NCBI RefSeq assembly: GCF_002563795.1
Contig: NZ_PDJL01000005.1
Location: 248,001-312,000, forward strand
Length of the DNA stretch: 64,000 bases
Direction of reading: 5' to 3'
Origin: Vibrio sp. ES.051
GTDB taxonomy: Bacteria; Pseudomonadota; Gammaproteobacteria; Enterobacterales; Vibrionaceae
Part shown: positions 38,356-47,542 of the stretch, in pieces
Numbering within the stretch: the first letter of the stretch is position 1
Layout: each line of letters begins with the position of its first letter
Made by a program: the position numbers and the translations under genes
Notes under the pieces: generated by a model
The model's input: only the letters and a program-made list of their open reading frames with translations
What the model was told of the DNA's origin: nothing
Databases searched by the model: none

Positions 38356-39354
38356 ATGAGCCTGTACAATATCTCTAATAAAAACCTCTCACGCTAACAT
38401 CGGCAACTCTTGCAGCCCTCGGCTGCAAGAGCGACACGATTTACAAGAAGCGCTGAAAGGCTGTATTGATGCCATCGCTCCGATTGTTTGGTGATATCAG
38501 AAGAGTTTTCTGATTGGGAAGACAGCCGCCGCCGTATCGACCTGTTAGCCATCGACAAAAATGCCAACTTAGTCGTCATCGAGCTTAAGCGGGATGAACT
38601 CGGTGCGCATATGGAACTTCAAGCGCTGCGCTATGCCGCGATGATCTCTACCATGACGTTCGATAAAGCATGTGACTACTATGCCCAGTACCTGAAGAAA
38701 GAAGGCCAAGAGATTGATGCCCGCGAAGCCATTCTAGAGTTTGTCGATCTTGATGAAAACAGCTTGGATGACTTTGGTAATGATGTTCGAATTGTTCTAG
38801 CCTCAGCAGACTTCGGTAAGGAACTCACCACTTCTGTCTTGTGGCTGCGTGATAAAGGCATCGATATCAGTTGTGTGCGCCTCACGCCCTATCGCTACAA
38901 AGAAGATGTACTGATTAATGCTGAACAGATCATCCCTGTTCCAGAAGTGGAAGAGTATCAGGTGAAGTTCCGCGAGAAGCGTGCCGAGCAGCGCACAAGC
39001 GTTCAAAAAGGCGAAAAAGATTACTCAGAGTATCGCTATAACGGTCATACCTATAAAAAGCGTCACCTCGCGCTAGCGTTAGTCACTGACTGGATCGAGA
39101 AGCATCAGCCACAAAGCTTGAATGATGTACTCAACGCATTTAACGAACCAGTAAGACGACGCATCGCCATCCTAGCGGATAATATCCCTCAAGGTAGAAT
39201 TCGCCGCTTCCACAGTGATGAGGACACGCTGATTACGCTGCCTAACGATGAAGTGATAGCCATCACCAACCAGTGGAGCCTCAGCAATATCACTCGATTG
39301 ATTCACTTTGCAGAGCAAAGTGGCATGGTTATAGAAAAAGTTAGTAATATCTGA
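38356..39354 (+). pseudogene. PD-(D/E)XK endonuclease (DUF91/NucS-like) with three 5' frameshifts
   Basis: The intact part (from about 38488, 288 residues) begins with a nuclease core: RRRIDLLAIDKNANLVVIELKRDE holds the Asp and the E-x-K motif, followed by an HMELQALRYAAMIS helix. The C-terminal domain ends in QSGMVIEKVSNI. The original start (MSLYNISNKN) is at 38356, two bases after the hsdS stop codon, but the next 130 bp need three shifts. Each shift is explained by a missing C in a C-run (near 38397, 38424 and 38481). As written it is broken, or it starts internally at TTG 38488. The nuclease is probably a type IV-like or accessory restriction enzyme; this is inference. Confidence 0.78.
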
Positions 39355-39365
39355 TGGAGAGACCA

Positions 39366-40052
39366 ATGGGCTTTACCAGACTCAAGGAAATCATTAGCAA
39401 AAACAAAATAGTAATCTCTATCGCTGCGCTATTAACTGCCACCTCTTATGTTTATGAAGCAAAAGATACGGGGATGCGGTTTGTGCAAGATATAAAACAG
39501 ATTATTGGGTATGAGCAGCCGATCCTCGTAACGGTACAAGGTGATGGTGCTGTGGAAAAGCGCTTAAAATTAGCCAAGTTGGAAGCATCTAACTACAGTA
39601 TTCCAAGTAGTTCCGCCGCTGTGATTAAGTTTCTTTCATTGCCATGGCTGAACAGTCCCCAGTCGCACATTGCTAAAACTGAGCACGACTATACATTTGC
39701 GATCGTGACAACCGTTTCTCCAATATCTTCGACATCAAGTGAACACGTTTTTGATGGGGGAGATTGCCGCCTAGGTGTCAGAGCATCGAATATCGAGAAA
39801 GATAAAATGATAGCCACTTTTGATATAGTAAGCCTATCTTGCACTGATAACGCTGGGTATGCTTATAGTATTGAGCCAGACTACCCTATAGGCTATATAT
39901 CAGCTCTAAGTACCCCAGGTATCGACAAAGTTAAAATCGTGGACAATGATAGTTATTTAACAATAGATCCTGAGAAAAACTATTATGCGCAACTTTATCA
40001 CCCTCTAGAAAAAATTGATAAACTGGGAGTTTCTTTCGTCGGCAGATTTTAA
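39366..40052 (+). CDS. unrecognised membrane-anchored protein downstream of the nuclease
   Basis: This 228-residue protein has an N-terminal membrane helix (about 14-32, KIVISIAALLTATSYVYEA) and a beta-rich, probably periplasmic or cytoplasmic globular domain with two Cys (GGDCRLGV, LSCTDNAGY). I do not recognise it. The ATG at 39366 has GGAGAG just upstream; an ATG at 39354 overlaps the nuclease stop (TGATG). Being the last gene of the hsdM-hsdS-nuclease run, it is likely co-transcribed with it. Confidence 0.65.
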   Translation: MGFTRLKEIISKNKIVISIAALLTATSYVYEAKDTGMRFVQDIKQIIGYEQPILVTVQGDGAVEKRLKLAKLEASNYSIPSSSAAVIKFLSLPWLNSPQSHIAKTEHDYTFAIVTTVSPISSTSSEHVFDGGDCRLGVRASNIEKDKMIATFDIVSLSCTDNAGYAYSIEPDYPIGYISALSTPGIDKVKIVDNDSYLTIDPEKNYYAQLYHPLEKIDKLGVSFVGRF

Positions 40053-40163
40053 ACTTCCACTAGTAGTGTCAGCGTCGATGTAAAAATATCCCACCTGATG
40101 CAAACTATCCGTTCATTACATGAAGGAAACAGACGGTAAGTAATTGGCTTTATAGCAGACAAC

Positions 40164-41111
40164 TCAATCTTCCTTTGACCTGAATAGCTCATACTGGTCT
40201 AAGTTGTGAATGTGTGCATGTACTATTTCGCGGTACGGTAGCGAGACCAAGTATGGGACAAATTCATCCAAGTCATCTACTTCTGATGAATCTAAGCTGA
40301 GGCTTGGATATTGTTGAAAGAGTTCGTCTATCTCAGCTTCAGTATACTTCCCCTCGTGAAGAAGCATATTTTTAAATTCAATGTTCTCCTTTACTCTTAA
40401 CTCTTGTACAACATCTATGTATCGAGTCACTACTTCAAGTTTATTTTTATCTTTGCTCCTATAGCCACTTACTAATGGAATGACCAATAAATCGTTAATT
40501 GTTGCTCCTCCCGTTATCTCATACGGATAGCCGATGTAAACTTTACTATCGGACATGGTAAAAAGTATAGGAAGTGATAATTCACTAGCTTTATCTATTA
40601 GCCTTGAAAACTCTGGGCTTTCTACATCGGACAGGAACTCTTTTCTCAGCTCATCATCTTTTTGAATCTTAATTTTGCTCTTGAGTTCTGATAAGCGGTG
40701 ATTTAATGAACTGGCCCACTTGAAAGCGATTAGTTTATTTTTAAAACTATTGTAACATCCGAAACTTGCGAGGAGGATATGTACCTTCGGTAAAGAGAAA
40801 CCAAGGATTAAGGTGATCAAACTAATATTGAACAGCGCTACGTCTGCACTCTTAGGGGTAATAAGCAAAGCCTTTGATAAGGCCCAATAGCCTAAATCAT
40901 GCTCAACTCCCATAATACGACCGCAATACTGGATGATAATATGGATAACAGAAGCGAATACAAATAAGAGCAAACCAAAGGCTGTTGACTCGAAAAAAGT
41001 ATGATAACCAATAGTTCGTTTTAATTTGAAATGGTACTTAGATAGGCCATTAAGAAAGAAATATCCTGATATTCCGAGTATCAATAAAAACAATACAGTT
41101 GGCTTAATCAT
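40164..41111 (-). CDS. unrecognised three-pass membrane protein with cytoplasmic domain
   Basis: The 315-residue protein has three predicted membrane helices in its N-terminal half (about 3-21, 39-64 and 92-118). A charged soluble C-terminal domain of about 180 residues follows (SRLIDKASELSLPILFTMSDSKVYIGYP .. YLVSLPYREIVHAHIHNL). The membrane part plus folded soluble part resembles several effector-type island genes, but I recognise no motif and assign no function. It is convergent with the gene at 39366. Confidence 0.65.
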   Translation of the reverse strand: MIKPTVLFLLILGISGYFFLNGLSKYHFKLKRTIGYHTFFESTAFGLLLFVFASVIHIIIQYCGRIMGVEHDLGYWALSKALLITPKSADVALFNISLITLILGFSLPKVHILLASFGCYNSFKNKLIAFKWASSLNHRLSELKSKIKIQKDDELRKEFLSDVESPEFSRLIDKASELSLPILFTMSDSKVYIGYPYEITGGATINDLLVIPLVSGYRSKDKNKLEVVTRYIDVVQELRVKENIEFKNMLLHEGKYTEAEIDELFQQYPSLSLDSSEVDDLDEFVPYLVSLPYREIVHAHIHNLDQYELFRSKED

Positions 41112-41159
41112 CCCTACTCTCTAATTAGAAATGCCACACCTAATGGTATGGCATTTAAC

Positions 41160-41351
41160 TCAAGCCTCTAAAGGTACATTTTTGGATGCAGCGATCTGTG
41201 CCTTAACAACTTGATTGCGCTTGACAGAAGCTGTATCTAGACGAAGCACATCACCATCAACCAGCTCATACTTAATACCTTTAGTTGTCCTTTTACGCGC
41301 TTGAAACTCTTCATAACGTTCTCTAAGAACATCTTGTTTAGTCTTGGCCAT
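41160..41351 (-). CDS. small charged protein, unrecognised
   Basis: The 63-residue lysine/arginine-rich protein (MAKTKQDVLRERYEEF..) has a helical N-terminus and no membrane segment. It lies 48 bp upstream of the membrane protein gene in the same direction and may share its transcript. It is the last recognisable gene before the right end of the island. No family is recognised. Confidence 0.6.
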   Translation of the reverse strand: MAKTKQDVLRERYEEFQARKRTTKGIKYELVDGDVLRLDTASVKRNQVVKAQIAASKNVPLEA

Positions 41352-41705
41352 AATTTCTCCAGTGCATCAAAATCAAAAGGCTAGCATGATACAAGTAAGT
41401 TAATAATTGTACATTTATCCGACAATGTCGACATTTTCTTGAAAACAGTGTTTCTCATTGTGTCAATTCGAGACATTGCTTCTTCTGTAGTAACCAGACT
41501 CGAAGGAACCCAAGACTCTATACCCAAACACAAGTCCTATTAGGCTTCTTTATGAAGTGTATGTTTGAAAAGGGGCTGATTTGCATGTTTAGTTTCAAAT
41601 ACCTAGCCGCGAGAAGCAAGCGAACTTATGCATTTATTACAGATGATTACATTAAGCTACAAACTTAACCGACTACTTAGCCGACTATAAACGCCCAAAA
41701 CGACA
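41352..41705. other. right-end gene-free region of the island
   Basis: About 350 bp without a convincing gene. It holds the right subterminal repeat (41645-41692) and the approach to the att site. Otherwise I see nothing in it. Confidence 0.4.
41645..41692. repeat. right subterminal repeat of the island
   Basis: GATTACATTAAGCTACA followed by ACCGACTACTTAGCCGACTA matches the element at 14780-14838 in the same orientation, at the opposite end of the island. It is a candidate integrase arm site. Confidence 0.55.
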
Positions 41706-41738
41706 AAGGCCTGACAACTTAATAAGCTGTCAGGCCTT
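41706..41738 (-). terminator. hairpin provided by the island downstream of tRNA-Arg
   Basis: A 15-base stem with one mismatch (AAGGCCTGACAACTT / AAGCTGTCAGGCCTT) lies directly beyond the 3' end of the intact tRNA on the minus strand. It replaces the chromosomal terminator now stranded at 14598-14629. Confidence 0.75.
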
Positions 41739-41745
41739 ATAGAAT

Positions 41746-41791
41746 ATGGCACGCCCTGCAGGATTCGAACCTGCGACCACATCCTTAGAAG
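41746..41791. repeat. attR core within tRNA-Arg
   Basis: These 46 bp are identical to 14637-14682. The identity ends at base 41791, the first base of the anticodon loop (minus-strand reading), with the anticodon at 41787-41789. Crossover near the anticodon loop is the pattern typical for this integrase class. Confidence 0.93.
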
Positions 41792-41823
41792 GGACGTGCT
41801 CTATCCAGCTGAGCTAAGGGCGC
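41747..41823 (-). tRNA. tRNA-Arg (TCT anticodon)
   Basis: The 77-nt minus-strand gene begins GCGCCCTTAGCTCAGC and ends in encoded CCA. It has a seven-base acceptor stem closed by a G1-U72 wobble, a normal D arm, the anticodon loop CTTCTAA, and a T loop GTTCGAATC. The anticodon TCT reads AGA/AGG. The 3' half is the integration site of the island and remains functional because the island carries a perfect copy. Confidence 0.96.
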
Positions 41824-42026
41824 GCTACAGGGAGAGGATTATACGAGTTCAAACAGGTAAATCAACGGCTTTTACTGACATTATGATCTGAGTGCCTAAA
41901 AAAAGGACACCAAAACGAAAGATGTTCAAAAACGCCACAAGGCAAACGTTTGCGTATGGATGTTAAATCGAATTTCTGCGACAATGCGCGGCAAATAATT
42001 TGCCTTTTAAATTTATAAGGAAAGTC

Positions 42027-42887
42027 ATGACTGCTCAAAATATAGACGGAACTCTCATTTCCCAAACGGTTCGTTCCGAGGTTGCAGCACGGGTTAAAGC
42101 TCGTGTTGAAGCTGGGCTGCGTGCTCCAGGTCTTGCCGTGGTTCTAGTTGGTGAAGATCCTGCTTCACAAGTTTATGTAGGCAGTAAGCGCCGCGTATGT
42201 GAAGAGGTGGGGTTTGTTTCTAAGTCTTTTGACCTTCCTGCATCTACCCCAGAAGAAGAACTGCTAGCACTGATTGATGAATTGAACAACGATGATGACA
42301 TTGACGGCATTTTAGTTCAATTACCCTTGCCAGCAGGTATCGATACTACGCACGTTTTAGAGCACATTCATCCAGAAAAAGACGTCGATGGCTTCCATCC
42401 ATACAACGTCGGCCGCCTTGCTCAGCGAATTCCTAAGCTTCGCTCTTGTACACCAAAAGGCATCATTACCCTACTCGACCGCTACAATATTGAGCTGCGT
42501 GGCAAACATGCCGTGGTTGTTGGCGCATCAAACATTGTTGGCCGTCCCATGACGCTTGAACTGCTTCTTGCTGGTTGCACAACCACGACGTGTCACCGAT
42601 TCACCAAAGATCTGGAAAGCCATGTCCGCCAAGCAGAGATTGTTGTCGTCGCGGTTGGTAAGCAAAACTTCATTCCCGGTGAGTGGATTAAAGAAGGTGC
42701 CGTTGTCGTTGATGTAGGTATCAACCGTCTTGAAACAGGTAAGTTAGTGGGTGATGTGGAGTACGATAAGGCACGTGAACGCGCTAGCTTTATTACCCCC
42801 GTACCGGGTGGCGTTGGGCCAATGACAGTGGCAAGCTTAATTGAGAACACTATGCTTGCTTGCGAACAGTTCCACACCAAAAAGTAA
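42027..42887 (+). CDS. folD: bifunctional methylenetetrahydrofolate dehydrogenase/cyclohydrolase FolD
   Basis: The 286-residue enzyme interconverts 5,10-methylene-, methenyl- and 10-formyl-tetrahydrofolate using NADP. Visible are [13 protein letters not shown] with the active-site Tyr/Lys, [17 protein letters not shown] and the Rossmann GASNIVGRP, then the end motif [11 protein letters not shown]. The ATG at 42027 (MTAQNIDG) follows a TAAGGAAAG ribosome site; the longer open frame from 42000 has none. It faces away from the tRNA. Product lies in the cytoplasm. Confidence 0.97.
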   Translation: MTAQNIDGTLISQTVRSEVAARVKARVEAGLRAPGLAVVLVGEDPASQVYVGSKRRVCEEVGFVSKSFDLPASTPEEELLALIDELNNDDDIDGILVQLPLPAGIDTTHVLEHIHPEKDVDGFHPYNVGRLAQRIPKLRSCTPKGIITLLDRYNIELRGKHAVVVGASNIVGRPMTLELLLAGCTTTTCHRFTKDLESHVRQAEIVVVAVGKQNFIPGEWIKEGAVVVDVGINRLETGKLVGDVEYDKARERASFITPVPGGVGPMTVASLIENTMLACEQFHTKK

Positions 42888-42907
42888 TCATATTCAGAGA
42901 CTAAAAA

Positions 42908-42930
42908 GGCTCCGAAAGGAGCCCTTATGA
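42908..42930 (+). terminator. terminator after folD
   Basis: GGCTCC-GAAA-GGAGCC with a GAAA tetraloop, then CTTATG, stands 20 bp after folD and before the convergent murein transglycosylase gene. The short T-run makes it moderate in strength. Confidence 0.65.
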
Positions 42931-42949
42931 ACGAAGACTTGATACTAAC

Positions 42950-43921
42950 TTAATATTTTATCCGGTCAGCCAAGTGACTCACGGCGAGTGCGAAGTAGTA
43001 AGAGCGGTTCCACTTCATCAGTACGTTGTAGTTATTGTAAACCAGATACGTACGACCATTTTCATCATCCGGCATGATCAACCATGCTTTGATGTCTTCA
43101 TCCAGTTTTGGCAACGGACTACCGTCGTATTTTGTGATGCCAAGTTTGCCCCACTCCTGAAGGTATTTACTTTTTTCAGCCGTGCGCCCTTCTAAGCTAC
43201 GATCAATACCTTTAGGAACTTTCACTTGGCGCCCCCACGTGTAATTATCATCCCAGCCTGACTCGCTCAAATAGTTAGCAGTTGATGCAAACACATCCAC
43301 TTCTGATTGCCAAATGTCCTTTTTACCATCTCCGTTGCCGTCAGCGGCGAAGCGAAGAAACGAGCTTGGCATAAACTGACATTGCCCCATCGCACCAGCC
43401 CATGACCCCTTGAAGTTTTCTAGTTCAATATGGCCTTGATCGAGGATCTGCAATGCCGACATGGTTTCTTTACGGAAAAATGCTTCACGACGACCTTCAA
43501 ATGCCATGGTTGATAGCGCGTCAATCACTTTGAAGTTACCGGTAAATTTACCAAAGTTACTTTCTACCCCCCACAGCGCCACGATAAAGCGAGGCTGCAC
43601 ACCATACTCATCGCCTATACGCTTTAGCTCGGTGTCATACTCTTTGTATAACTCTCTGGCTTGCTTCACCTTCCATTCGGGCACCGCACGAGGAATGTAT
43701 TCATCCAGCGTCAGTTTCTTCTCTGGTTGGTTTCGGTCCGCTTTTACTGCTCGAGGCTTGTACTCAACATTCGCAAAAGCAGCACTAATGACCTGCTCTG
43801 AGATACCTTTATCACGCGCTTCAGCACGCAACTTATTCAAGTATTCATCGAAACCCTCGCTACTTGCAAAAGCCGAGGTACACACACCAACGCTAAGCAT
43901 GGTAGCCAGTATTTTTTTCAT
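42950..43921 (-). CDS. lytic murein transglycosylase, MltB family
   Basis: The 323-residue protein from ATG 43921 has a signal peptide (MKKILATMLS..ASA) with no lipobox Cys, so it is exported and soluble. The SLT_2 catalytic region holds the Glu in LWGVESNFG, followed by AMAFEGRREAFFRKE, GSWAGAMGQCQFMPSSFL and the substrate cleft motifs. It cleaves peptidoglycan to 1,6-anhydromuropeptides. A GGAGGGCAA ribosome site fixes the start. The lack of a lipid anchor distinguishes it from classical MltB. Confidence 0.94.
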   Translation of the reverse strand: MKKILATMLSVGVCTSAFASSEGFDEYLNKLRAEARDKGISEQVISAAFANVEYKPRAVKADRNQPEKKLTLDEYIPRAVPEWKVKQARELYKEYDTELKRIGDEYGVQPRFIVALWGVESNFGKFTGNFKVIDALSTMAFEGRREAFFRKETMSALQILDQGHIELENFKGSWAGAMGQCQFMPSSFLRFAADGNGDGKKDIWQSEVDVFASTANYLSESGWDDNYTWGRQVKVPKGIDRSLEGRTAEKSKYLQEWGKLGITKYDGSPLPKLDEDIKAWLIMPDDENGRTYLVYNNYNVLMKWNRSYYFALAVSHLADRIKY

Positions 43922-43969
43922 ATTGCCCTCCTTGAGCAAGGCAGAAGCTCCAGATGAAAAACGATGACG

Positions 43970-44251
43970 TTATTCGCCTTTCTGCTGGGCTTTTTGTTCT
44001 TTGTACTTTTCTAGTAGGTTCTCCGGCGGAGGCGGAACCTGCAAAAAGAAGCCGTCATTTTGCAATGAAGCCTTCACTTTTTCGATATCAACTTGTGCCA
44101 ATTTACGGCCATCAAGTTTAATCGTCATGACAGCGATAGGCTTACCGAACATCTGCATTAAGGTGTCAGGAACCTGTGAAAAATCATCCTTTTTAGGAAT
44201 ATAGAGATAAGTACCTTCTTTTTTTGAGCTTTTATAAATAGAACAAAGCAT
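43970..44251 (-). CDS. ycgL: YcgL family protein
   Basis: The 93-residue protein matches Ycg[25 protein letters not shown] at the start, [18 protein letters not shown], and a Pro-rich [15 protein letters not shown] tail. Function is unknown. Adjacency to minC is a conserved gammaproteobacterial arrangement, and the two genes are divergent here. Confidence 0.9.
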   Translation of the reverse strand: MLCSIYKSSKKEGTYLYIPKKDDFSQVPDTLMQMFGKPIAVMTIKLDGRKLAQVDIEKVKASLQNDGFFLQVPPPPENLLEKYKEQKAQQKGE

Positions 44252-44448
44252 GACACGCCTTTTATGCTGATTTAGCCGCTTTGAGTGCGGATTGAGTTAT
44301 AAACGTCAAATTCTCGCAAACTTAATAGCAAATTTGGGATTAATTCACCTATTTGCCCGCGAGAGAACTTGCTGCGTCAAAGGATGAAATATAACATGAC
44401 AGACCTAGTTTAAGGCAACGCTCTTTCAACAAAGGCAAGAAGTCCACG

Positions 44449-45111
44449 ATGACCTATTCACCAGACCTTAAAGGTAGCAGTTTTACTTTGTCAGTTTTAC
44501 ACCTTTCTGACAATGAGCTCACAAAGACTATCGAATTTTTGCAAATAAAAGTATCACAAGCACCTTCTTTTTTTGCATCAGCGCCTTTGGTCATCAATAT
44601 AGCAAAAGTACAAGGCGATATTGATTTCCCAACGCTTAAACAGGGCATTGCGGATGCGGGTTTTATTCCGGTCGGTGTAACGGGCTGTAAAGATAAACGT
44701 GTACAAAATCTTGCTTCCGAAGCCGGCTTCGCGATCATGTCGGCGAGCAAATCACCAAGCCAAGCACCAGCGGAAATGGCGCCAACCAAAGTGGTACGAA
44801 CACCAGTTCGCTCTGGGCAGCAAATCTACGCTAAAGACGGCGATTTAGTCGTCCTCGCGCACGTTAGCGCTGGCGCTGAAGTGATAGCCGATGGTTCGAT
44901 TCATATCCATGGCACTTTGAGAGGCCGAGCGATTGCTGGGGCAAGTGGCCAACAGGAAGCACGTATTATTTGCCACGACTTACAAGCGGAACTAGTATCC
45001 ATTGCAGGTGACTACTGGTTAAGCGATCAAATTGAGAGTGAGTACTGGCAAAAGAAAGTAATGATCAATAAAGCCGAAAACTCATTACATTTAGAAGTAC
45101 TCGCGATTTAG
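44449..45111 (+). CDS. minC: septum site-determining protein MinC
   Basis: The 220-residue FtsZ antagonist has an N-terminal FtsZ-binding domain ([20 protein letters not shown]) and a C-terminal MinD-binding beta-helix ([41 protein letters not shown]). With MinD it blocks Z-ring formation away from midcell. It is first in the minCDE operon; minD starts 17 bp after it. Confidence 0.97.
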   Translation: MTYSPDLKGSSFTLSVLHLSDNELTKTIEFLQIKVSQAPSFFASAPLVINIAKVQGDIDFPTLKQGIADAGFIPVGVTGCKDKRVQNLASEAGFAIMSASKSPSQAPAEMAPTKVVRTPVRSGQQIYAKDGDLVVLAHVSAGAEVIADGSIHIHGTLRGRAIAGASGQQEARIICHDLQAELVSIAGDYWLSDQIESEYWQKKVMINKAENSLHLEVLAI

Positions 45112-45128
45112 TCTAAAAAGGAAAAAAA

Positions 45129-45941
45129 ATGGCACGCATTATTGTAGTAACGTCTGGTAAAGGCGGCGTTGGTAAAACCACTTCAAGCGCAGCCATCGCC
45201 TCTGGTCTAGCTCTGAAGGGAAATAAGACCGCGGTGATCGATTTTGATATCGGTTTGCGCAACCTCGATCTCATCATGGGTTGTGAGCGTCGTGTTGTGT
45301 ATGACTTTGTGAATGTCATTAACGGTGAAGCGACATTGAACCAAGCGCTGATAAAAGATAAACGCACAGACAACCTGTTCATTCTTCCAGCGTCACAAAC
45401 ACGCGATAAAGAAGCCCTAACCAAAGATAGCGTACAGCGCGTGTTTAGTGAGCTAGATGAAATGGGCTTTGACTTCATTATTTGTGACTCACCAGCCGGT
45501 ATCGAGCAAGGCGCACTCATGGCGCTTTACTACGCCGATGAAGCAATTGTAACCACCAACCCTGAAGTGTCTTCTGTTCGCGACTCTGATCGCATTTTAG
45601 GCATCTTAGATTCTAAGTCTCTGCGCGCAGAACAAGGGCTAGAGCCAGTGAAGCAACATTTGCTGCTGACTCGCTACAACCCATCTCGAGTCACTCTAGG
45701 CGAGATGCTGAGCGTTGAGGACGTAGAAGATATCTTACACATTCCACTATTGGGCGTGATTCCAGAAAGCCAAGCAGTGCTTAACGCATCTAACAAAGGT
45801 GTGCCTGTCACTTTTGATGAAAATACTGATGCGGGTATGGCTTATTCTGACACCGTTGATCGCTTATTAGGCAATCAGGTTGAATTTCGTTTCCTTACCG
45901 AGGAAAAGAAAGGACTCTTTAAACGACTGTTTGGAGGCTAG
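45129..45941 (+). CDS. minD: septum site-determining ATPase MinD
   Basis: The 270-residue ATPase has a deviant Walker A motif [10 protein letters not shown] near residue 8-17, a DSPAGIE-type switch, and a C-terminal amphipathic membrane-targeting helix ([13 protein letters not shown]). It binds the membrane in its ATP form and recruits MinC and MinE. minE follows after 2 bp. Confidence 0.98.
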   Translation: MARIIVVTSGKGGVGKTTSSAAIASGLALKGNKTAVIDFDIGLRNLDLIMGCERRVVYDFVNVINGEATLNQALIKDKRTDNLFILPASQTRDKEALTKDSVQRVFSELDEMGFDFIICDSPAGIEQGALMALYYADEAIVTTNPEVSSVRDSDRILGILDSKSLRAEQGLEPVKQHLLLTRYNPSRVTLGEMLSVEDVEDILHIPLLGVIPESQAVLNASNKGVPVTFDENTDAGMAYSDTVDRLLGNQVEFRFLTEEKKGLFKRLFGG

Positions 45942-45943
45942 AC

Positions 45944-46207
45944 ATGTCACTATTAGAATTTTTCCGCCCACAGAAGAAAACTTCTGCGAATCTAGCTAAA
46001 GAGCGTTTACAAATCATTGTTGCGGAGCGCCGCAGCCAAAATGACCCCGCGCCTTCTTACTTGCCTCAATTAAAAGAGGATATCTTGAAGGTGATCAGCA
46101 AATACGTGGCGATTGACCCGAATATGGTCGACTTGACGTTTGAGCACAAAGACGATGATATCTCTGTTCTTGAGCTGAACGTGAAGTTACCTGACGACGA
46201 GAAGTAA
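45944..46207 (+). CDS. minE: division topological specificity factor MinE
   Basis: The 87-residue protein has the N-terminal anti-MinCD helix ([28 protein letters not shown]) and the C-terminal topological domain. It stimulates MinD ATPase and drives pole-to-pole oscillation. A bidirectional terminator follows. Confidence 0.97.
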   Translation: MSLLEFFRPQKKTSANLAKERLQIIVAERRSQNDPAPSYLPQLKEDILKVISKYVAIDPNMVDLTFEHKDDDISVLELNVKLPDDEK

Positions 46208-46303
46208 GTTGCTACTGGGTGTTGTAAAGACGCTGTGCAAGTAACTTGTCTTTATTTTCCCAATATACCTCTAGGCTCATCGATTGACGGTCTCATGTGA
46301 TTC

Positions 46304-46335
46304 AAAAAAGGTTGACGCTATGGTCAACCTTTTTT
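46304..46335. terminator. bidirectional terminator between minE and rnd
   Basis: AAAAAAGGTTGAC-GCTATG-GTCAACCTTTTTT is a stem with both A- and T-runs between convergent genes. Confidence 0.9.
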
Positions 46336-46344
46336 AGTTTACGA

Positions 46345-47463
46345 TTACTTCAACGCTTTATTCATCTGTTCGCCCAATAGCTCAAGGCGCCAACCTTTCA
46401 TTAAATCTGGTACTATTTCTGGATCACGTTCTTTTTTCCAAGCCCAACTGATTAATTGATTGATCTGCTTTTTAGAAGCCAGAAATTCAGTGGCTAAGCC
46501 AGACTTCTGCGACGCCATTTTCACTATGTCTTTCATATTTTTGAAGACTTGCTTGTAGCCCGTACAGTCCATTAATCGCTCAATCTTAGGTGGATATTCA
46601 TCCACAGGCGTCTGTCTCGCTTGCTTCACGATCGCAGCAATCCTTGCACCATGGCGATTGATCGCACGGACATCGATGTCTTCGGCTTCCATCGTTTTAA
46701 AACTAGTCAGACCGAGACGAGCCACCGTCAGCAAATCGCCTTCTTTAAAAATAAAATTCAGCGCTAAATCTCGTTTGATTGCTTCGCGGTAACGCCATGT
46801 CGCCAGTGGCTTTAAAACGGCCAACTCTGAAGGCTTAAGCTGCCAAGCGCCTTTAATATCGAGGTAGGCATTTTCTTCATTGATTTCACGGATACGCTTA
46901 GAAACCAACAAGTCACTTTCTTGTTGAACCGCATCCCACCAGCCTGCTTCAGTGACGTTATCCAACAATTTTTCGTAAAGTGGTAGTAGGTAATGAACAT
47001 CTGCGGCAGCATAATCAAGTTGCTTTTGTGTCAGTGGACGCGCCATCCAATCAGTACGTGATTCACTCTTATCAAGCTCTACCCCAAGATATTCGTCCAC
47101 TAGGGTTGCAAAGCCCGTAGATAAACCATGACCAAGAAAAGCCGCCATCAACTGAGTATCGACCATTGGAAATGGGGTACAACCGAAAGCATTTTGAAAG
47201 ACTTCTAGATCTTCACCGCAAGCATGCAGAACTTTTAGTACAGAAGTATCTTTCAGCAAATCGACAAACGGTGTCATGTCTGTCAGTTCAGTCGGATCAA
47301 TCAATGAAAGATGTTTACCATCGAAAAGCTGAATCAGACCTAGTTGAGGATAGAAAGTTCGAATACGAACGAATTCAGTATCCAACATGACTACGTCTGC
47401 ATCTCTGGCTTGAGCGCAAACATCTTCTAGTTCTTTGTTTTTAATAATAATTTTATAATTCAC
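46345..47463 (-). CDS. rnd: ribonuclease D
   Basis: The 372-residue 3'-5' exoribonuclease has the DEDDy nuclease domain with LDTEFVR, HACGEDLEVF and a final YAAADVHYLLPLYEKL. Two HRDC domains follow (about 210-290 and 295-370). It trims tRNA precursors and other small RNAs. The frame is open to 47511, but those codons overlap the intrinsic terminator of fadD. I therefore place the start at the GTG at 47463 (VNYKIII), which matches the family N-terminus. Confidence 0.95.
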   Translation of the reverse strand: MNYKIIIKNKELEDVCAQARDADVVMLDTEFVRIRTFYPQLGLIQLFDGKHLSLIDPTELTDMTPFVDLLKDTSVLKVLHACGEDLEVFQNAFGCTPFPMVDTQLMAAFLGHGLSTGFATLVDEYLGVELDKSESRTDWMARPLTQKQLDYAAADVHYLLPLYEKLLDNVTEAGWWDAVQQESDLLVSKRIREINEENAYLDIKGAWQLKPSELAVLKPLATWRYREAIKRDLALNFIFKEGDLLTVARLGLTSFKTMEAEDIDVRAINRHGARIAAIVKQARQTPVDEYPPKIERLMDCTGYKQVFKNMKDIVKMASQKSGLATEFLASKKQINQLISWAWKKERDPEIVPDLMKGWRLELLGEQMNKALK

Positions 47464-47477
47464 ATACTTCTCGCTAT

Positions 47478-47504
47478 AAAAAATGCCAGCAAAACGCTGG
47501 CATT
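47478..47504 (-). terminator. terminator after fadD
   Basis: On the minus strand AATGCCAGC-GTTTT-GCTGGCATT is followed by TTTTTATA. It lies between fadD and rnd. Confidence 0.85.
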
Positions 47505-47542
47505 CTATCATTTTTTAATTATCTCGACTCAACGAAATCGGC

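Noticed and set aside
38488..39354. Nuclease ORF as a complete gene from TTG 38488
   Set aside because: The family N-terminus is visible in other frames up to 38356. The internal TTG is an artefact of the shifts, although it might be used.
41747..41823. G1-U72 pair in tRNA-Arg as a sign of a dead tRNA
   Set aside because: The rest of the cloverleaf is regular, the T arm and CCA are intact, and the same base is present in the left att copy.
47464..47511. N-terminal extension of RNase D
   Set aside because: These codons lie in the fadD terminator hairpin and do not resemble the family N-terminus.
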